A stretch of 64,000 nt of DNA from Eudromia elegans (GCA_003342815.1 PTEX01000311.1:246027-310026); one strand, 5' to 3'; shown: positions 12,634 through 25,379, numbered from the stretch's first letter. The notes: generated by a model not told the origin, from the sequence alone. Program-made: numbers and translations.

Positions 12634-12666
12634 GAAACCCATCTTGTGGGTTTCAACCCATCTTGT
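12634..12666. repeat. Small hairpin with partial direct repeat
   Basis: GAAACCC (12634-12640) pairs with GGGTTTC (12648-12654), and ACCCATCTTGT appears twice, overlapping the hairpin. This is probably a replication-slippage product. Confidence 0.6.
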
Positions 12667-12779
12667 CTTCTGCTAAAGTACCCCAAATTTCACTTTATGC
12701 TAGAACAATTTAGATTAGATTATGGTTTAAATGACTCAATCTCTTTCTGTCCTGTGCTTGACAAGTTCTAATAAAACTA

Positions 12780-13200
12780 TAGTTACTGATTCATTTTAAT
12801 TTACACTGTGGCAATAAAATTAGGCAGCCTGCAATCTTCATAATGATTAACCAAAAGAGAAACCTAAAGTGGAAGATCCAGATCTGAGTGACTAGTTGGT
12901 TCACAATGAATAATTTATTTAATAAGTTGTTTGCACAGATTGCAGAAACCTCTGATTTATTTGCTATATGAAGTTGCACACAAAGTTCTTCAATTAATAA
13001 TACATTGTTTGATGATTGTTCATAAATACTTGTTTCTTAGGCAATCGTGGTCTGCACTTCATGTTTTATCTTTCTTAGTTTTGTTAGCCTGTTCCCTGGT
13101 CAATCAATTATACCAAGCAATAAAGTAAGACTTGTGAATATTTCAATTCTAGCTTCTAGGTGGAAATAGATATGATAACATTTTTTCACTTAAAATTTAA
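12780..13200. other. AT-rich, TAAT-dense block
   Basis: This is long AT-rich sequence with many AATTAA, TAATTT and AATAAT words but no simple-sequence repetition. In vertebrate gene deserts such blocks are often conserved non-coding elements with homeodomain sites. That is an inference; no conservation data are available. Confidence 0.3.
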
Positions 13201-13227
13201 TGCTCTCAACAGTTAAAAACTTGGACC

Positions 13228-13261
13228 ATGCATGTCTGAAGGACAAAGAATGCATGTCTGA
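13228..13261. repeat. 12-base direct repeat, 22 bases apart
   Basis: ATGCATGTCTGA occurs at 13228-13239 and again at 13250-13261. Confidence 0.85.
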
Positions 13262-14149
13262 GTGGCACTAAAAGCAAGTTTTCATTTGGGTTTTTCACTG
13301 AGGATGGATAAATACCAAAAAGTCAGTCAAATCAGACCGCAAAATGGCAGTGAAGGCAGCCAAAAAAAATTGCATTCCCGCATTGCCATGAATATTTATG
13401 GGCAGGTTCTCCCCCCCGCCATACTACTCTGCAGGAATTGTCCTTAATCGGCATAAAAGTCCTTACTTGTCATTAATTCGCAGGACGGCATCGAAGGTGA
13501 CTGAGATTTCTCTCGACACTCAGAACTGAAGATATGCCTGGTAAAACTGAGGAATTTGGGGCTTGTCATGACCCTTGCATGTCTGGAGATGAAAATCTGG
13601 CATCCTTGAAGATAAGAGCAATCATCAGGCTCTTTTGTTTTCTTTTAGGTTTAAATTTAAGAATAACGACTGATTATTAAGGTAGTGTAATAATTGCATT
13701 TACATAACTTCCTGAGCAGCCAAGATCCTGAGGATCTGAAGTATTTTACTCCGATTCTGATTAACACAAAAGATGTAATGAAGGCGCGCTGCCAGTAGCT
13801 GGCAAAGCTGTGTCACTCCGCGCCTTGGGGAGCGGCTGCCTCCCTCTCTGCGAGACAGACCCAAATCCCTGCTCTTTGAGCCCGCTCCGAACCAGACCTC
13901 AGTTCCAGTGGCTTCGATCAGAATCCGGAACATCTTCCTACGACCTTTGTGACAAGGGAAGGTTTGGAAAACTGCCGGGGGCCTTGGGAAGGAGTGGGTA
14001 TGAGTCCTTAGAGGTCTCTGGTTAGCACCTGCCTGCAAAGGAAGGAAAGTTACAGCATCTTTTTTACACCCAGATTCAACCCCCTGCCTGAATGCCTGTT
14101 AACCTGTTAATTCTAGGTGTGTCTAGCCCAACGTGCTGCTCTCCCTCCT

Positions 14150-14165
14150 CTGATTATTTAATCAG
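14150..14165. repeat. Perfect 16-base palindrome in AT-rich DNA
   Basis: CTGATTA TT TAATCAG: 7-base arms around a 2-base centre. It contains back-to-back TAAT/ATTA cores, a possible paired homeodomain site. Confidence 0.6.
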
Positions 14166-15966
14166 GAATAGATTTAACTGGAAATAATAATTGCATAAGC
14201 AAATGTCCAGGTTGAGCCAAGTGCCATTGCTGACTGAAGGTGTGTTTGGGACAGAGGGGCCCCACACCAGCTTAATGCAAATGTTCCTGCAATTCTAGTC
14301 ATTATTATTTTTGTTTCCAGCCGACTCTCCCTTGTGTTGAAAGGCTTTTAAAAATATATCTATTATTTTAGTGATTATGTTATCAAGAAGCCTCTGGGAC
14401 GTGCTTGCCTTGTTCTGCTCGTCACATGCTCTCCTGCCTCCCGCTCCCCTGCTCTCTCTGGTGTTGTCTTGGAGAGAGCAAAGTAAAAATGAAATAACGG
14501 TTGACATCACTTGGTTGGACTAGTGCGCTGATTCTCTCCATTATTCATGCAATCGTTCTTATTATTTTTCTTTTCCGTTCACCGTTATGTTTTATGAACT
14601 TGATGCTGAGCTGCAGCCTGAAGCTGTGGCGGGGGACCTGGCACGCTCTCAAACTATTGTCTTGCTGTGGTCGAGATTCACGTCATCAGGATTTTCCTCT
14701 CTGTTATTTATTAAATCTTTTCTTTCCTCTCTCCTCCCGCCCCCTCTTGTGTGTGAGGAGTACCTTAGTAATGAAATAGAAGCTGCCTAAAAATGGGAAA
14801 TGCAGAAGGTCGTTTTAAAGAGAGGCTATTGAGTGTAACAGGCCTGCAGTTTTACTCGCTGCCCTTTTTGGGTCCACGCTGGCTTTTAGCAGAGAAAAAT
14901 AATGTGGATGTATAAACAGGGCATACATGTAAACTCCCTAATTCCCATTTTCTGCAGAAGTTTCCAGTCAGTAGCACTGCAGTGCGCAAGTAGCTCTAGC
15001 TAAGGAAGCCAGTATGTAGGCAGTGTTAGCCAACCGGTGACGGAGGAAACCGAAGGACTCTACGAGTGAGCTGCAAGGCTGGGACGGGGATGGGGTGGCC
15101 TCTGCAGAGCCTGGCTGCACGGAAGGTGTCCCGTCTGGGCAGGCTGCAGGGCACGTGTGCACTTAGAGCTGTAGGCAGCGGCTTGAGGGCATCTTAGATG
15201 GCATTTAGGTGGCCTTAGTTTGCCCCCTCACTTTTTTTTTCTTTTTCTGTGCATACAAATTTGATAATCTTGGAGTACTCTTGGTCTGAAAGCAGCAGCA
15301 TTTTCCGGTGTGTCTAGAAGTTAGTATTATCTCTTTTGATTTGAAGGCCATAAAAATGAAGAGAAGGTGAACCTTGGCGTTCCAAAAATAGTTTTGTTTA
15401 GTTTGGTCTGGAGGCACTCCAGATATTCCCAGCAAAATGAGACAGATGAGCTGACTGGACAAGGACATTTTTTAAAATTATTTTTTTTCCCTCAAAGCAA
15501 CCTTACTGTGTCACCCTAACCATTTGTCACCAACAAAGCAAGAGCTCTCTGTTTTGAAAGGAATCCGACTGTGTCGACGTTTGGTGTTTAGGAGGCCATA
15601 TCAGAAGTCTTTGGTGCTGCAGCAGAAGGGTCTGCGGGGCAGGTCCTGAAACCTGCAGCACTGTTTGTCTGCAGTGAAGAAGGCTTTTCGAGGCGTCGTT
15701 TTGTGCCTAGGCTCTTCCTCCGGCAGGAAGTTCTCAGATCCAGGTGTGCTCCCCTGTTCAAGCTGTTAAGAGTGAGTTTTTCTCCGTGTTTCCAAAGAAC
15801 TCGACTCCTGGTGAATGTATTTCAACAGAATTGTTGGGCGTTGAGATCCCCTGACGTATTTTGTTGAGCACCTCCCTCTACCTTCTACTTTATCTTCCAG
15901 AATTAGCCTTTCTCCTCAGCCACTGTTTCTATGAGAGGTACCTCCTTAGGTCTCTTCACCCAGATC

Positions 15967-15990
15967 CTGGAAGATCTCCAGGTCTTCCAG
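15967..15990. repeat. Hairpin with 8-base perfect arms
   Basis: CTGGAAGA and TCTTCCAG flank an 8-base loop. The context gives no sign of an RNA gene. Confidence 0.6.
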
Positions 15991-18900
15991 TGCTGTATGG
16001 AGTGAGCAGGGATTTGCCATGAAGGCATCAACCCCAAAGGACCTAAGAAGAATGAGTCAAGCTCATGGGCTTCTGGAAAGCATCGGTGTGTCCCAGAGGC
16101 CTCCTGGAGGGCTTGTTCTCAGGTGGGCACGCAGCAGAAGACCGGCTGCTGGCGCTCTCCTTGGCCATAGTTCATCCTCACAAAGCGATTTCACCCAGTT
16201 TCGTGCTGGTCGCAGTGTTAGGTGTATAGCACGTGCCNCTCTGCTCCTGCTGCCTGAATGGGAGGGCACTGGCCCAGGAAAGGGTTTGGTTTTTCCAGCA
16301 GCTGCCTCCTGAGTTTTGCCACCCGCTGCCTTCGGTGCTTGCGACTCAGTTACAGCTCACTTGCTCACCCCAGCTCGGTACCCAAGCTGGACCCAGCTCG
16401 AAGCTGAGGACAAAGCTCAAGATGTAGCCCACAAGTGGCTGCTTTTGGAGGGCACATAAAAGCGTGGGGCTCTGGGGCTTGTGCTCATTCATTGTGCGCA
16501 TTCATCACCTCAGGCTTCGGCCAGACGCTGCTTCCCATTCCTAACACTGTGCTTTGGTTCCCCATAGATTTCCAGGCAATGCACTGAGCAAACCCAGATG
16601 GGCACCGGGATGGGCCGTGCAGCAGCATCCCGAGTTTCCCTAGCAGGGATGCGAGGTAAAGCCCATCGCCTCTGGGCTCAGCGCTCCCCATAGGGGCAGT
16701 TTTGGCCCGGGCTCACAGTTGCAGCTCGTGTCCATTGCACGGCACAAGGAAAGAAACAAAGTGCAGTTACCAAAAAGAGCAATTTTTAGTCCATGATGAA
16801 TTTGATGCAAGCGCTGGTGGGGAATGACTGCTGCCATTGCTGCAGGATTATTTCTAGTAAATCAAAAAAATGCCGTTTACACGCTGACTCTGTTAATGGC
16901 AACAACCTTCCATCCATATGTTTCTGGCTTACCCTTGCAGCTCATTTTCTAAATAAAGTTGAAACCTAACTAATATGGTATTGGGCCTCTTGCTGTTTCG
17001 GTTTGTCAGGCTTTCCAATAAAAAGGCCTGTGTGTGATAGCTTCGTACTTTCAGATATGTGTCAGAAATAGTTCTGTGCATACACATTACAAAATTAGGA
17101 TTTAATTTTTGTTTTGTAGCCCTACAAAAATTAGATTATATAATCATTATGTTTTCTTTTCTTATCTTTTATATTTTTAATATAATTTTTGAGGATGCCA
17201 CAGGGCACTCCTGCTGTGAATTAGCTGCAAAACACTTTTAGCAGATAAACATCAAAGCGCAGTAAGGTTCTAAAATGAAGCAACCTGCACTCCAAAGCCA
17301 GTTGCTTTTTGTTGTGGGTCTTAAATGGTTCAGCTCCTAAAAGAGAACGGGGTTTCTCAAGGGCACGGAGGGGTTGCCTCATTTAGGTTTTTGTGCAACA
17401 GAGGTTGTTATGATGAAGTTGCCAGTGAGAAGCCCTTGGTTTTCCTAGGAGCAGCATCCCTTGAATTTGTGTGCTCCCTGTGGAGGGGATCAAGCTGTGG
17501 AGTATCCAAGATGGTGATTCATAGGGTTGCATTTGGGTCGCTGGTGCTGAAGGCTTTCACGAGACTCATTGTGAGTGTCTGTCAGTCCTTGTGGTGGCTT
17601 CTAGCAAAGCAGTTGATTAAGTGCTAATTGCAGTGGGAATTTTGCCTGTGTTATCAGAGATTTTCTCCTTGCTTGTAGGGGCTTGACATTAGCCTGGACC
17701 TGTGTGGAACCTGGAGCGACCAGGAGGTGAAGCACCGAGGCTGCTCTTCTCTTTAAGAGATAGAAAAGCCCCAGTTTTGGAGTGTTTGCAATTTTGGATG
17801 TGTGTATTGTGTAGCTAAGGTGCAAAGTGGCACCACTACAGGCACTTCACCTATGCCCAGGGGACGAGGCTTCAGGGCGAAGCCCTGAGGAATCTCCTTC
17901 CCTTTTCAACACGTCCTTGAAAGCAGTTGCACTCTGCAGGTGCAAAGGTAAAAACGTTTGTATTTGGGCGTGCAGCTGCATTTGGTTCTGTGTTTTTGAT
18001 GCTTTAGTTTGCATTGCGTGGCCTCTTTTGTGCAGTTTCCAGATCACGTGAGCTCCTGCAAGGACGCTGAGTAAACGGGTACCTGCTGTTACTGTTTAGT
18101 TTTGACCTGACACAAAAGATAGGAGGTGGAGGCAGAAAGAGGCAAAGGGGGGTCCCTATTTCTTTTTCTTTCTTCCTTAAGCAAAACCTGTGTTGAAAGA
18201 GCTGACCTCTTTCAGTACAGTAATTATAGGGTGCCATCCTTAGTGATGTAAAAGAGCTTCCTTTAGTGTATCTGTTTGATCTTGAAATGTGAATTCCCTT
18301 TCTTCCATGGGTGTAACTGCAAACAGGAGGATTAACATTGCTTCAGTCGGGTTTCGCTGCAGTGAATGCGGTTGAAGGGGTTTCTCGGACATGCATTGCA
18401 GGCTTTGTGCTCTCTGTGTGCGCCCAGGGCACCTTACAGGGAAGAGCTGAGTGCTGCCGTCGAGTCTGCAGCGTTCCCTTTAACTTCACACATTCAAGAA
18501 GGATTTTGGAGCGCTGGGAGCAGGATGCCTCCAGAGATCTGTGGCTCTGGAAGTGGGAGACCACAGAGATCCTGCCAAGTCCCACTCTGCTATTTCTGTT
18601 GCTTTGGTTATTTAATTGCTTTAAGTTAGGTGGGATAGAGAGTGTGATTCTCAACATAAAAGGTGTGCCTGGTTTTAGGCTGACTTTCGGGTTCCTCGCT
18701 GTGGCCAGCAGCTGTCCTGCTGGGGACAGGGATGTCCACGGGGAGTGGAAGTCCTAAAAGAGTGTCCCTGGGTGCCTCCTCTTCCTTGGCAGCGTGCCGC
18801 CTGCCCCGGCCTACCCTTGGGCACAACAAGTCTAATCAGACCTGAGGCTGGGCCAGCCTCTCTTTGCACATGCAGTTTTCCATCAGGGCTTTGCTAAGGC

Positions 18901-19755
18901 AGAACAGGCAGAGTTGTGACTTTCTCTGCGATTTAAAGTTTTAAGAAGTGACCACCTTCTTGCCTAGACCTTTCTGAACTGCATGGGCTTTTCCAGTCGC
19001 GGCGAGAAGAGGGCGGTTTGTTTTCTTCCTAGATAACACCCTTTAAATGACATCCTGCTTTTGAATGAGGGTGTCCATGCACAAAAGCTCGCCCAGCGCG
19101 TGGACCGCTCAGCCGCTTTGGACTGCTTGGGCAATGACGGCTTCTGCTTGCTTGAGAATGAAACTGTGGGACGGGCCTCGGGAGGTGACTCGTGTGGTGA
19201 TGGCTTCTGGAAGTTTCCCTGGGTATGTTAAAAGCTGTGATCTTTCAGAAAAAGCTCTTACTTTTTGATTTTTTATTTTTTCTAAAGCTGCGTCCCGGGG
19301 CCAGGGCAGATGCTGCTTTGGGACGGCACCCAGCGAGCTGTTCTAACGCAGCCCAGCGCTCCGCTGGCGTTCCGCTATTGTGCGAATATTTTTGGTGCCT
19401 CGTTTGCCGCAGAGATATTTTATTAAGCGCAGCACATTGTTACCCACATGTGGTGCTCGGGAGCCTCAGAGCATGCATGGGACATAATGCTGAGCTGCAG
19501 CAACACAATAGCAGTGAGTCAGTGGAATCCCTTGCTGGTCACAGGCGCTGGAAGGGCGGCAGGGATAATCTTTCGAGACAGCCTACAGCTCCAGCGGTAT
19601 TTGCGACCTGCTCGTGGTCTCCCTTGCTTAGCTGCTTGGTTGGCTTGGCTGTGTGGAGAGTCTAATCATGTTGGCACAGTCACTTTGATTAAGAGCGACA
19701 AGTAACTTGCAGGTCTCTGGGCTTGCACCGACCTCAATAAAGTTCTGTGCCTTTC

Positions 19756-19769
19756 TTTTTTTTTTTTTT
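19756..19769. repeat. Poly(T) tract, 14 bases
   Basis: An uninterrupted T run. With the following TTCAG it gives a strong-looking acceptor at 19785, but no retroposed sequence is recognisable beside it. Confidence 0.8.
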
Positions 19770-20942
19770 AATTATTCTTTTTCAGATTTCACCAACTTCC
19801 CGAGAGCGCGAGGGGTGTGTTGTGCAGCACTGCACAGCACCCCATGCTCGGCAATGCGGGGTCCAAATGAGCGTCTCTGCCTACCCGTGTCCCAGAGGTG
19901 AGCAGTCAGTTCAGACCTACATCCCTCCCAAACGGGGGTGTTTGCAGTCCCCGGTGTTTCTTGACTTTATGCTTGGTAAGACACAAGAGTAGTCCCATCG
20001 ATCTGCCTCCAGTTATAAAGCCAGGGCTCCCTTTCACTTAGTGCTTCGGCAGTGTGTTTTTAAGAGGCGCTCGGAAAGCAGTCTTGATCTTAATTCATTT
20101 TCTTCTGGCTTGTGAGGGAGAGGGGAACTTCCCTTTCCAGTCACATGATTCACTTTTACAGGTCCTTTAGCAAAATAGGTGAAAGCCTAAATCCCATTAT
20201 TTTCCAAACCGTAAGAAACAGAGGTTGGAATCTGAAGGGACATAAAACCCACGTGGGGTTTTTAGCAGTGGTTATTCCTTTGTAACTTGGCTCTTGACCA
20301 TGTTTCCAGGTCCTCTCTGGGATTTTCTGGCGAAATACGATGTTTTCCTTGGACATCACCTACTGCCGAGTGATCCTCGAGTACCAGCTCCAGTGGTCTG
20401 TCGAAAGCAAGGGTGGCTTCTGAAAACCTCCCTGCTCCCTCAGGCCAGCACTTAGGCTGGATGCTGTGAGAGACAAAACGTCCAGTGCTGAAACTCATAG
20501 CAGGATGGGAGATCAGAGAAGAGGTTGAAGGGAGAGCACATCCACCCAAATGGATGTTATCTAAATGCCTTTGCTTGTGTCAAAAGTGTTGTTAGAAGAG
20601 CAGAGAGTTGGTAGGTCCATGCTGTCAAATTTAGGACAGTTTCCAGGGTGTATTTTTATCTTCATTCACTGAAAATTACAGCTTGTTTCTTGGAAGCCAC
20701 TTCCCACGTTCAGCTGAGCTCTGCCTTCCGCACAGGGTGGGTGCTCGTTTCAGGAGAATTAAGGATTAAGGATTTAATTAAGGACTTCTCAGCCTGCGGT
20801 ATCGTGATGTTTGTGACGTGGGCTGGGCTGGGGGCTCACCTCACACTGCCAGTTTTTGCTGCAGGTAGTATTGCTTCAAATATACTGCAATACCTGCTTC
20901 ATTGACCCACTCTCTCTTAAACTCTTTTCTACTTTGTCTTAG

Positions 20943-21086
20943 GTTCTTTTATAAAATTTTGAACAGGAAAGAAGGGAAAGGAGGTTTGCTGAGGTCACTG
21001 GGCCTTGTGAAACTTCGTCTCTGGAAGGTCGTGCAACAGCAGGTGAATGTGCTAGAAAAACTCCAGTGCATCAAGGAGCCTTCCTG
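20943..21086 (+). CDS. Candidate coding exon B
   Basis: This 144-base segment lies between TCTACTTTGTCTTAG and TCCTG|GTGAGT. Two of three frames hit stops almost at once; the open one starts with one base completing a codon and ends with two, exactly the phase exon A needs (AG|G gives Arg across the junction). It encodes 47 full codons, rich in Lys, Leu, Val and Gln: an aromatic start (FFYK), a basic KEGKGG stretch, then a likely amphipathic helix with VVQQQVNVLEKL. The in-frame stop is again supplied by the donor (G TGA). It would continue exon A after an intron of about 16 kb. Family not recognised. Confidence 0.45.
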
Positions 21087-21845
21087 GTGAGTAGTCTTCT
21101 GCTAAGCTTGCGCTTAGTTAGTTGCCCTCCAGTTCCTCGAAGATTTTGTAAGTCTTTAAAAAAATATTTGTTCTTCTGGCAGGACTTGTAGCTATAATCT
21201 GCTCTTATCCAGAATAATTTTGTTTAGTGTTGATTACCTCAAATATTTTAGCTATGGTATCTACACTTCCAGGTTTTTTTCATGGTGAAAGAAGAGCAAC
21301 CTTCTTAACTTGTTAACAGGCTCGGAGAGGCCTCAGGAGCAGCAGCCGTTGCAGAGAGACCCTCGGGGAGCTTTAGCAATGCAACACTGATTTGACCCAT
21401 CTTGAAGGTGATGGGGAACACAATTTTCCAATGGGGGGAAAAAGTGGTTCGGTTTAAATTGACAAATGCAGGGAAACAGAGAGTCATTGCATCACTTAGG
21501 GCTGGCCCAGAACCTCCTAGACTCCTCTGTCACCCTTGTAGAAGGCAGAGTCCTTTACCAGCCTTACTGCGGGCCTCGTGAGTGAAGTCCGTGAGCAGCC
21601 TGACAGGGGGAATCAAAGGCAGAGGCTGCTTTGTCAGCTGCAGCTGGAATCTTTATTGGAACAGAGGGTATTTCCAGGTTAATACCCTCTGGCAGGGAGT
21701 TCAGCGTGCAGTTGCATCTCAGCACAGGCCCCTTGGAGACGATGAGGGCTTGACGAGGAAAGGAATTGAAAATACTGCAGAACAGCCAAAGCACTGGACA
21801 GTATGCGGGGCTGAAAACCTATGTGTGAAAGCCTGGCTCCCTCGC

Positions 21846-21895
21846 AGTGGCTGGCAATGCTCCCACCGAGTTCACTCAGGCCAGGATTTCGCCCT
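21846..21895 (+). repeat. Remnant of a reptile/bird dispersed repeat
   Basis: GCTCCCACCGAGTTCACTC followed by GGCCAGGATTTCGCCCT resembles the common amniote wording CTCCCATTGACTTCAATGGG / CCAGGATTTCACCC with several changes. The match is from memory and was not computed. Confidence 0.45.
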
Positions 21896-22218
21896 ATGTA
21901 TTTATTCTAGTTTCTGAAATGATCAGTTATTGTGCTATCTGAGCACTGAAATAGGGTATTTAGTCACAAACGGGTATTTTAACGGAGTGATGCCAAAATC
22001 TGCCCGTGCCTTATACTTGGAGATGAGAGAACACGAGCTTTGGTTGCATATACCTCTCCTGGTGTCGTTCCTCCTGCTCCGACCCTGCAGACCTCCGTAC
22101 TGGTGGGCAGAGAAGGGCTCCAGACTGGGGCAAATCAGCAAGATTGTACAAGGTAGTAAATAGCTCTAGATCAATGAATTTTTTTGGGAATGCCAGTAAC
22201 TACTTCAGTTTCACCATC

Positions 22219-22252
22219 AATCCCAAAGGAATTAGTTAATTCCTCTGGGATT
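22219..22252. repeat. Near-perfect 34-base palindrome
   Basis: 16-base arms match at 15 of 16 positions around a 2-base centre (AATCCCAAAGGAATTA against TAATTCCTCTGGGATT). The loop is too short for a typical microRNA precursor. It may be a solo palindromic transposon core or a cruciform-prone site. Confidence 0.75.
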
Positions 22253-23379
22253 AGCCAAATCAGTGCAAAAAAGAATTCTTATCTTGGGCTTTTTTTTCTC
22301 TCTTTAAAAAGCAAAAAATAACTATAGCTGGTTATCTTACGGTAGCTCACACAGCCCTGTATGCTCTCCACTCTGATGCTTCCTGACAATAATATGTTGC
22401 AAAGAAAGCTGATTGAGTTCAAGTGAAATCTATCCCAGGGAAAGAATATTCAGAGCAGCTGGTTCCATTTATATGTTTTATTTCTGAAGCTCGTGAGCGT
22501 TCCAGTGAGAGATGGTATAATTGATTTAAATCAAATTATGAAACACTATACTTTTTGTTCTAAAATGCTCTTTTCTGGCGTTCACTTCTGTAGTCTATCA
22601 CTCACAGGTAATGCAGGGTGAGGCTGGAGTCTGAAAAATGCTCCTTTCCGTCATGCAGGCAGTGCCACGTGTTCTTGCCGTGGAGCTGAAGCCGAAGTTT
22701 GGAACAGAATCGTTGTATTAATAAGGAATCAAGGTGAGATGCTGGATTCTCCGCGGTTTCGTAGGGATAGGAACCCGCTGATTTTTGGAGGAGCATTGCA
22801 GCGACCTGTTCTTTCCACCAGAAATGAGAGGCGCAGAGGGAAAAGAAATGACAAGGAAAATGGGAGGTTGTTCCGCAGAAGGAGGGGATGAAGCTGGGAA
22901 TTGACTGCACTGAACATTCATCCGCACCCGGAAAGGTCTGAAACTTTCAGTCTGTTGTCCTCAGCTGACCCAGGTTTGTAGAGAAGCAGCAGCCCTCACA
23001 TCGGCCAGTAGCTTGTCGGAGCAGGGGACACGTGGAGGGGATCCCTACGGGGCAAATGCGTCATTCTTAAGCTGCTCACCAAGGAAAAACTATGGGTTTC
23101 ACACTGAAAGTGTCAATCTTTGTATAGATGCAGCACAGTGTGACGCTTAAGGCACCTCCCCGACCCCACTGCACCACTGGCCTGTTACAAGTAGCCCCTG
23201 GAAGATGTTTTTAGCCCTCGCTGGCACTTTTTGGTGCGCATAGGGAGCCAGGGCTGCCTGTGACTCGTGCCCTCAGCGAGGTGCTGCAGGAGGTGGGGAG
23301 GTGGTGCTGGGAAAGCACCGTGCCTAGAGACCCGTTGCTCCGTCCGGGATGACTATTGCTCGCTTAAGGAAGCGAATCC

Positions 23380-23585
23380 TTACGAAACACCCTGGCAACA
23401 GAGTGGTGTTTATTTACTGGCGGCCGCTCAGCTCCACTGTGAATCTCCAAGCGGGATCAAGTTTCGGAACTGCTGGCGCTTTTCCCTGGAGCCCGAGCGC
23501 CGTCCATGCGGGTGCCGAGGCCGAGTCCTACGGCTGCCGTTTTGTGTCCCGGGCTCCCGCAACAGCTGCCGGTCCCCATGGGCTT
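23380..23585. promoter_or_regulatory. CpG-rich patch
   Basis: About 18 CpGs in about 205 bases, with GC near 60 percent. Frames on both strands here are chance products of the composition. Confidence 0.35.
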
Positions 23586-24786
23586 GTGGCATTGGCTGCA
23601 TGGGCTAGCAAGTGAGCAGGAGATTCCCAAAACTTCCCAAAACGGAGTGCTGCAAAGCACCCAGAGCCTGGCCTGAGGTGAGGAGGTTTCCAGTTATTCT
23701 CCTCCGTGTTTTCTTTCTGTTCCAGCAACAACTTTTCTGCATTTTGTTGCATTGTGTTTGCAAAAACCTACTAGGGTCAGTCTGGGAACTTCTGTTTAGT
23801 GTCCTGATAGGACTATTCTGGCCCCTGCAGTAGTGCCAATATACCCGTGTTCTCCTTAGAGGCCTCTTGATGATACCAGAGAAAACTTACCTGCCAAATG
23901 GGGGAGATCTTGACTCCCATCTTTGCTCCGTGCTTGTATGGTGACTCTTGTAAAGGGGCTTCTTGTTGGTCCCCTCTGGCACTGGACAAGCTGGTCTGCT
24001 CGGGAACGGGTTGAGGGAGCACCAGTTGACTTGGAAAAGGTCGTGGGAAGGATGTGAATAATCCTTCCTCATCACTCCTTACACCAGCACTGGATTTGAA
24101 CCTGTTTCCAGTTCAATATCGTATTACCAGTACTCAGAGCTATCTCACAAGGTCAGCAAAGTGGCATCATAAATGAACTATAAAATGTATCATACCAGTG
24201 GTTTAAAATATGAGCCCACAGCAGTTTGGTTGGTGATCAAAAAGTACTTGATGGGCCATCTCCATTTATTTCAGCTATTAAAAAATCATGCACACGGCCC
24301 CTCTAAGTACTAATGCCATCAAATGTGGTCAACACAGACAGTTCAGCCTGCGAAAGTGAGCCAGAAAGGGCATTAAAATGCTTAGTCTATGACATAGTTC
24401 CTTATTTTTTGTCCTTTTGACATTTATGTGTTGTTTCGTTGTGGATTTTGAGAAAGAAGACCCAATTCCTGAAGCACACTCGGCTGAGATCTTCAGTTTA
24501 ATAGTGCTGCCGCCGTCTGTTTTGCATTTAATTCAAATCGACCACCTGCATGCTGTTAACCTCTGGAAGGGTACTGTGATCACGGGCGTTGTTGTTGTTT
24601 GTTTAAAAATTCTGTAGCTCAAGGAAAATGTTAGTAACCAGTTACTTAACCTTCACTGTTTACTGATGTCACTGAACTTGCAGATGCGGCTTAGCTGGCC
24701 CGTGAAGACGGGGAGTCATCTGGTGCCAGGAATCGTTTGCACTTATTTTTCAGACAGAAATAGGTTGAGCAATTAAAAGAACTTAC

Positions 24787-24816
24787 TCTTTTTTCTTTTT
24801 TTTTTTTCTTTTTTGT
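24787..24816. repeat. T-rich tract
   Basis: An interrupted poly(T) run ends in TTTTTTGTGTGT. No retroelement body is recognisable on either side. Confidence 0.7.
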
Positions 24817-24874
24817 GTGTAAATGTTATTTATCTGCTGGCTCTTTGTATCGAGTGATTTCAGGGTTGAACACG

Positions 24875-25040
24875 AGCGTAGTCGCTGTGGACAGGCAGCG
24901 TTTCGGGGGGCTCCTAAGTGCTGTGTGCTGCTCATGCCGCCCGCGGAGCCCAGGGGAGCGGGTGGCGATGCGCGAGGCTGCTGGAGGCAGTGCCAGCGAG
25001 GGAGACCGATGCACTCGCGTTAGCACTCTCTGACCGGGAG
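24875..25040. promoter_or_regulatory. CpG-rich patch
   Basis: About 17 CpGs in about 170 bases. It is followed by an AT-rich domain from about 25.4 kb, a sharp change in composition. No exon is attached. Confidence 0.3.
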
Positions 25041-25379
25041 TACTGAAATTGGTGCAATTGGGCTTTTTGTTTTTTCCCAACAGAAAACATTTGAAAATGA
25101 GGCAGGGCTTCTTTGAAAGCATGAGAGATTTTATTAAACGGGGGACATCCAGCCCAGGAGCGCTGCACGTGCCTTTGGAGGGGGAGTTCAGCTTTCAGGT
25201 GAAGTACAGGAGCGCTCAGTATCACCACCGTCTGCAAAGGGGGTATTTAGTTCCAAACCAAAGTTCCCATGGAAAAACAGGGAAGGAAAACTTCCTGCCA
25301 GTCTACCCTTAACCCCACTGCTGCTTTAGGGGGTGTTTGTTTGTCTGGCAGGGCGTCTGGGGGAATCGTCGGGCATAAG

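Larger units (their letters stand above)
9481..12779. other. Non-coding stretch with short tandem and inverted repeats
   Basis: No supported coding exon. It holds a (GAA)n tract at 9611-9625, an 11-base tandem at 10316-10343, a candidate non-coding exon at 11137-11260 and a small hairpin at 12634-12654. Eight ambiguous bases fall here (9847, 10156, 10484, 10891, 10956, 11025, 12186, 12564). Frames of 60-140 codons around 11.2-12.6 kb overlap on both strands and are best read as chance. Confidence 0.55.
13262..20942 (+). other. Candidate intron between exons A and B (distal part)
   Basis: No phase-compatible exon was found. Contents noted: an AT-rich block at 14140-14380 with a perfect palindrome (14150-14165) and an octamer (14275-14282), a hairpin at 15967-15990, the last ambiguous base of the window at 16238, a poly(T) at 19756-19769, and an acceptor/donor pair at 19786-19897 whose gene-compatible frame is broken by a stop. 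The numerous 60-150 codon frames overlap on both strands. Confidence 0.45.

Noticed and set aside
15967-15990. Possible microRNA hairpin
   Set aside because: Eight-base arms are far too short for a precursor; the palindrome at 22219-22252 was also rejected as a microRNA because its loop is only 2 bases.
19786-19897. Segment with strong acceptor and GTGAGC donor between exons A and B
   Set aside because: The only frame compatible with exon A carries an in-frame stop (TGA). The other frames are open but out of phase with the chain.
23891-24031. Minus-strand exon-like segment with a perfect GTAAGT donor
   Set aside because: Its acceptor would be AAG, it has no phase partner, and it shows how often single exon-like segments arise by chance. 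Only the phase chain on + was accepted.
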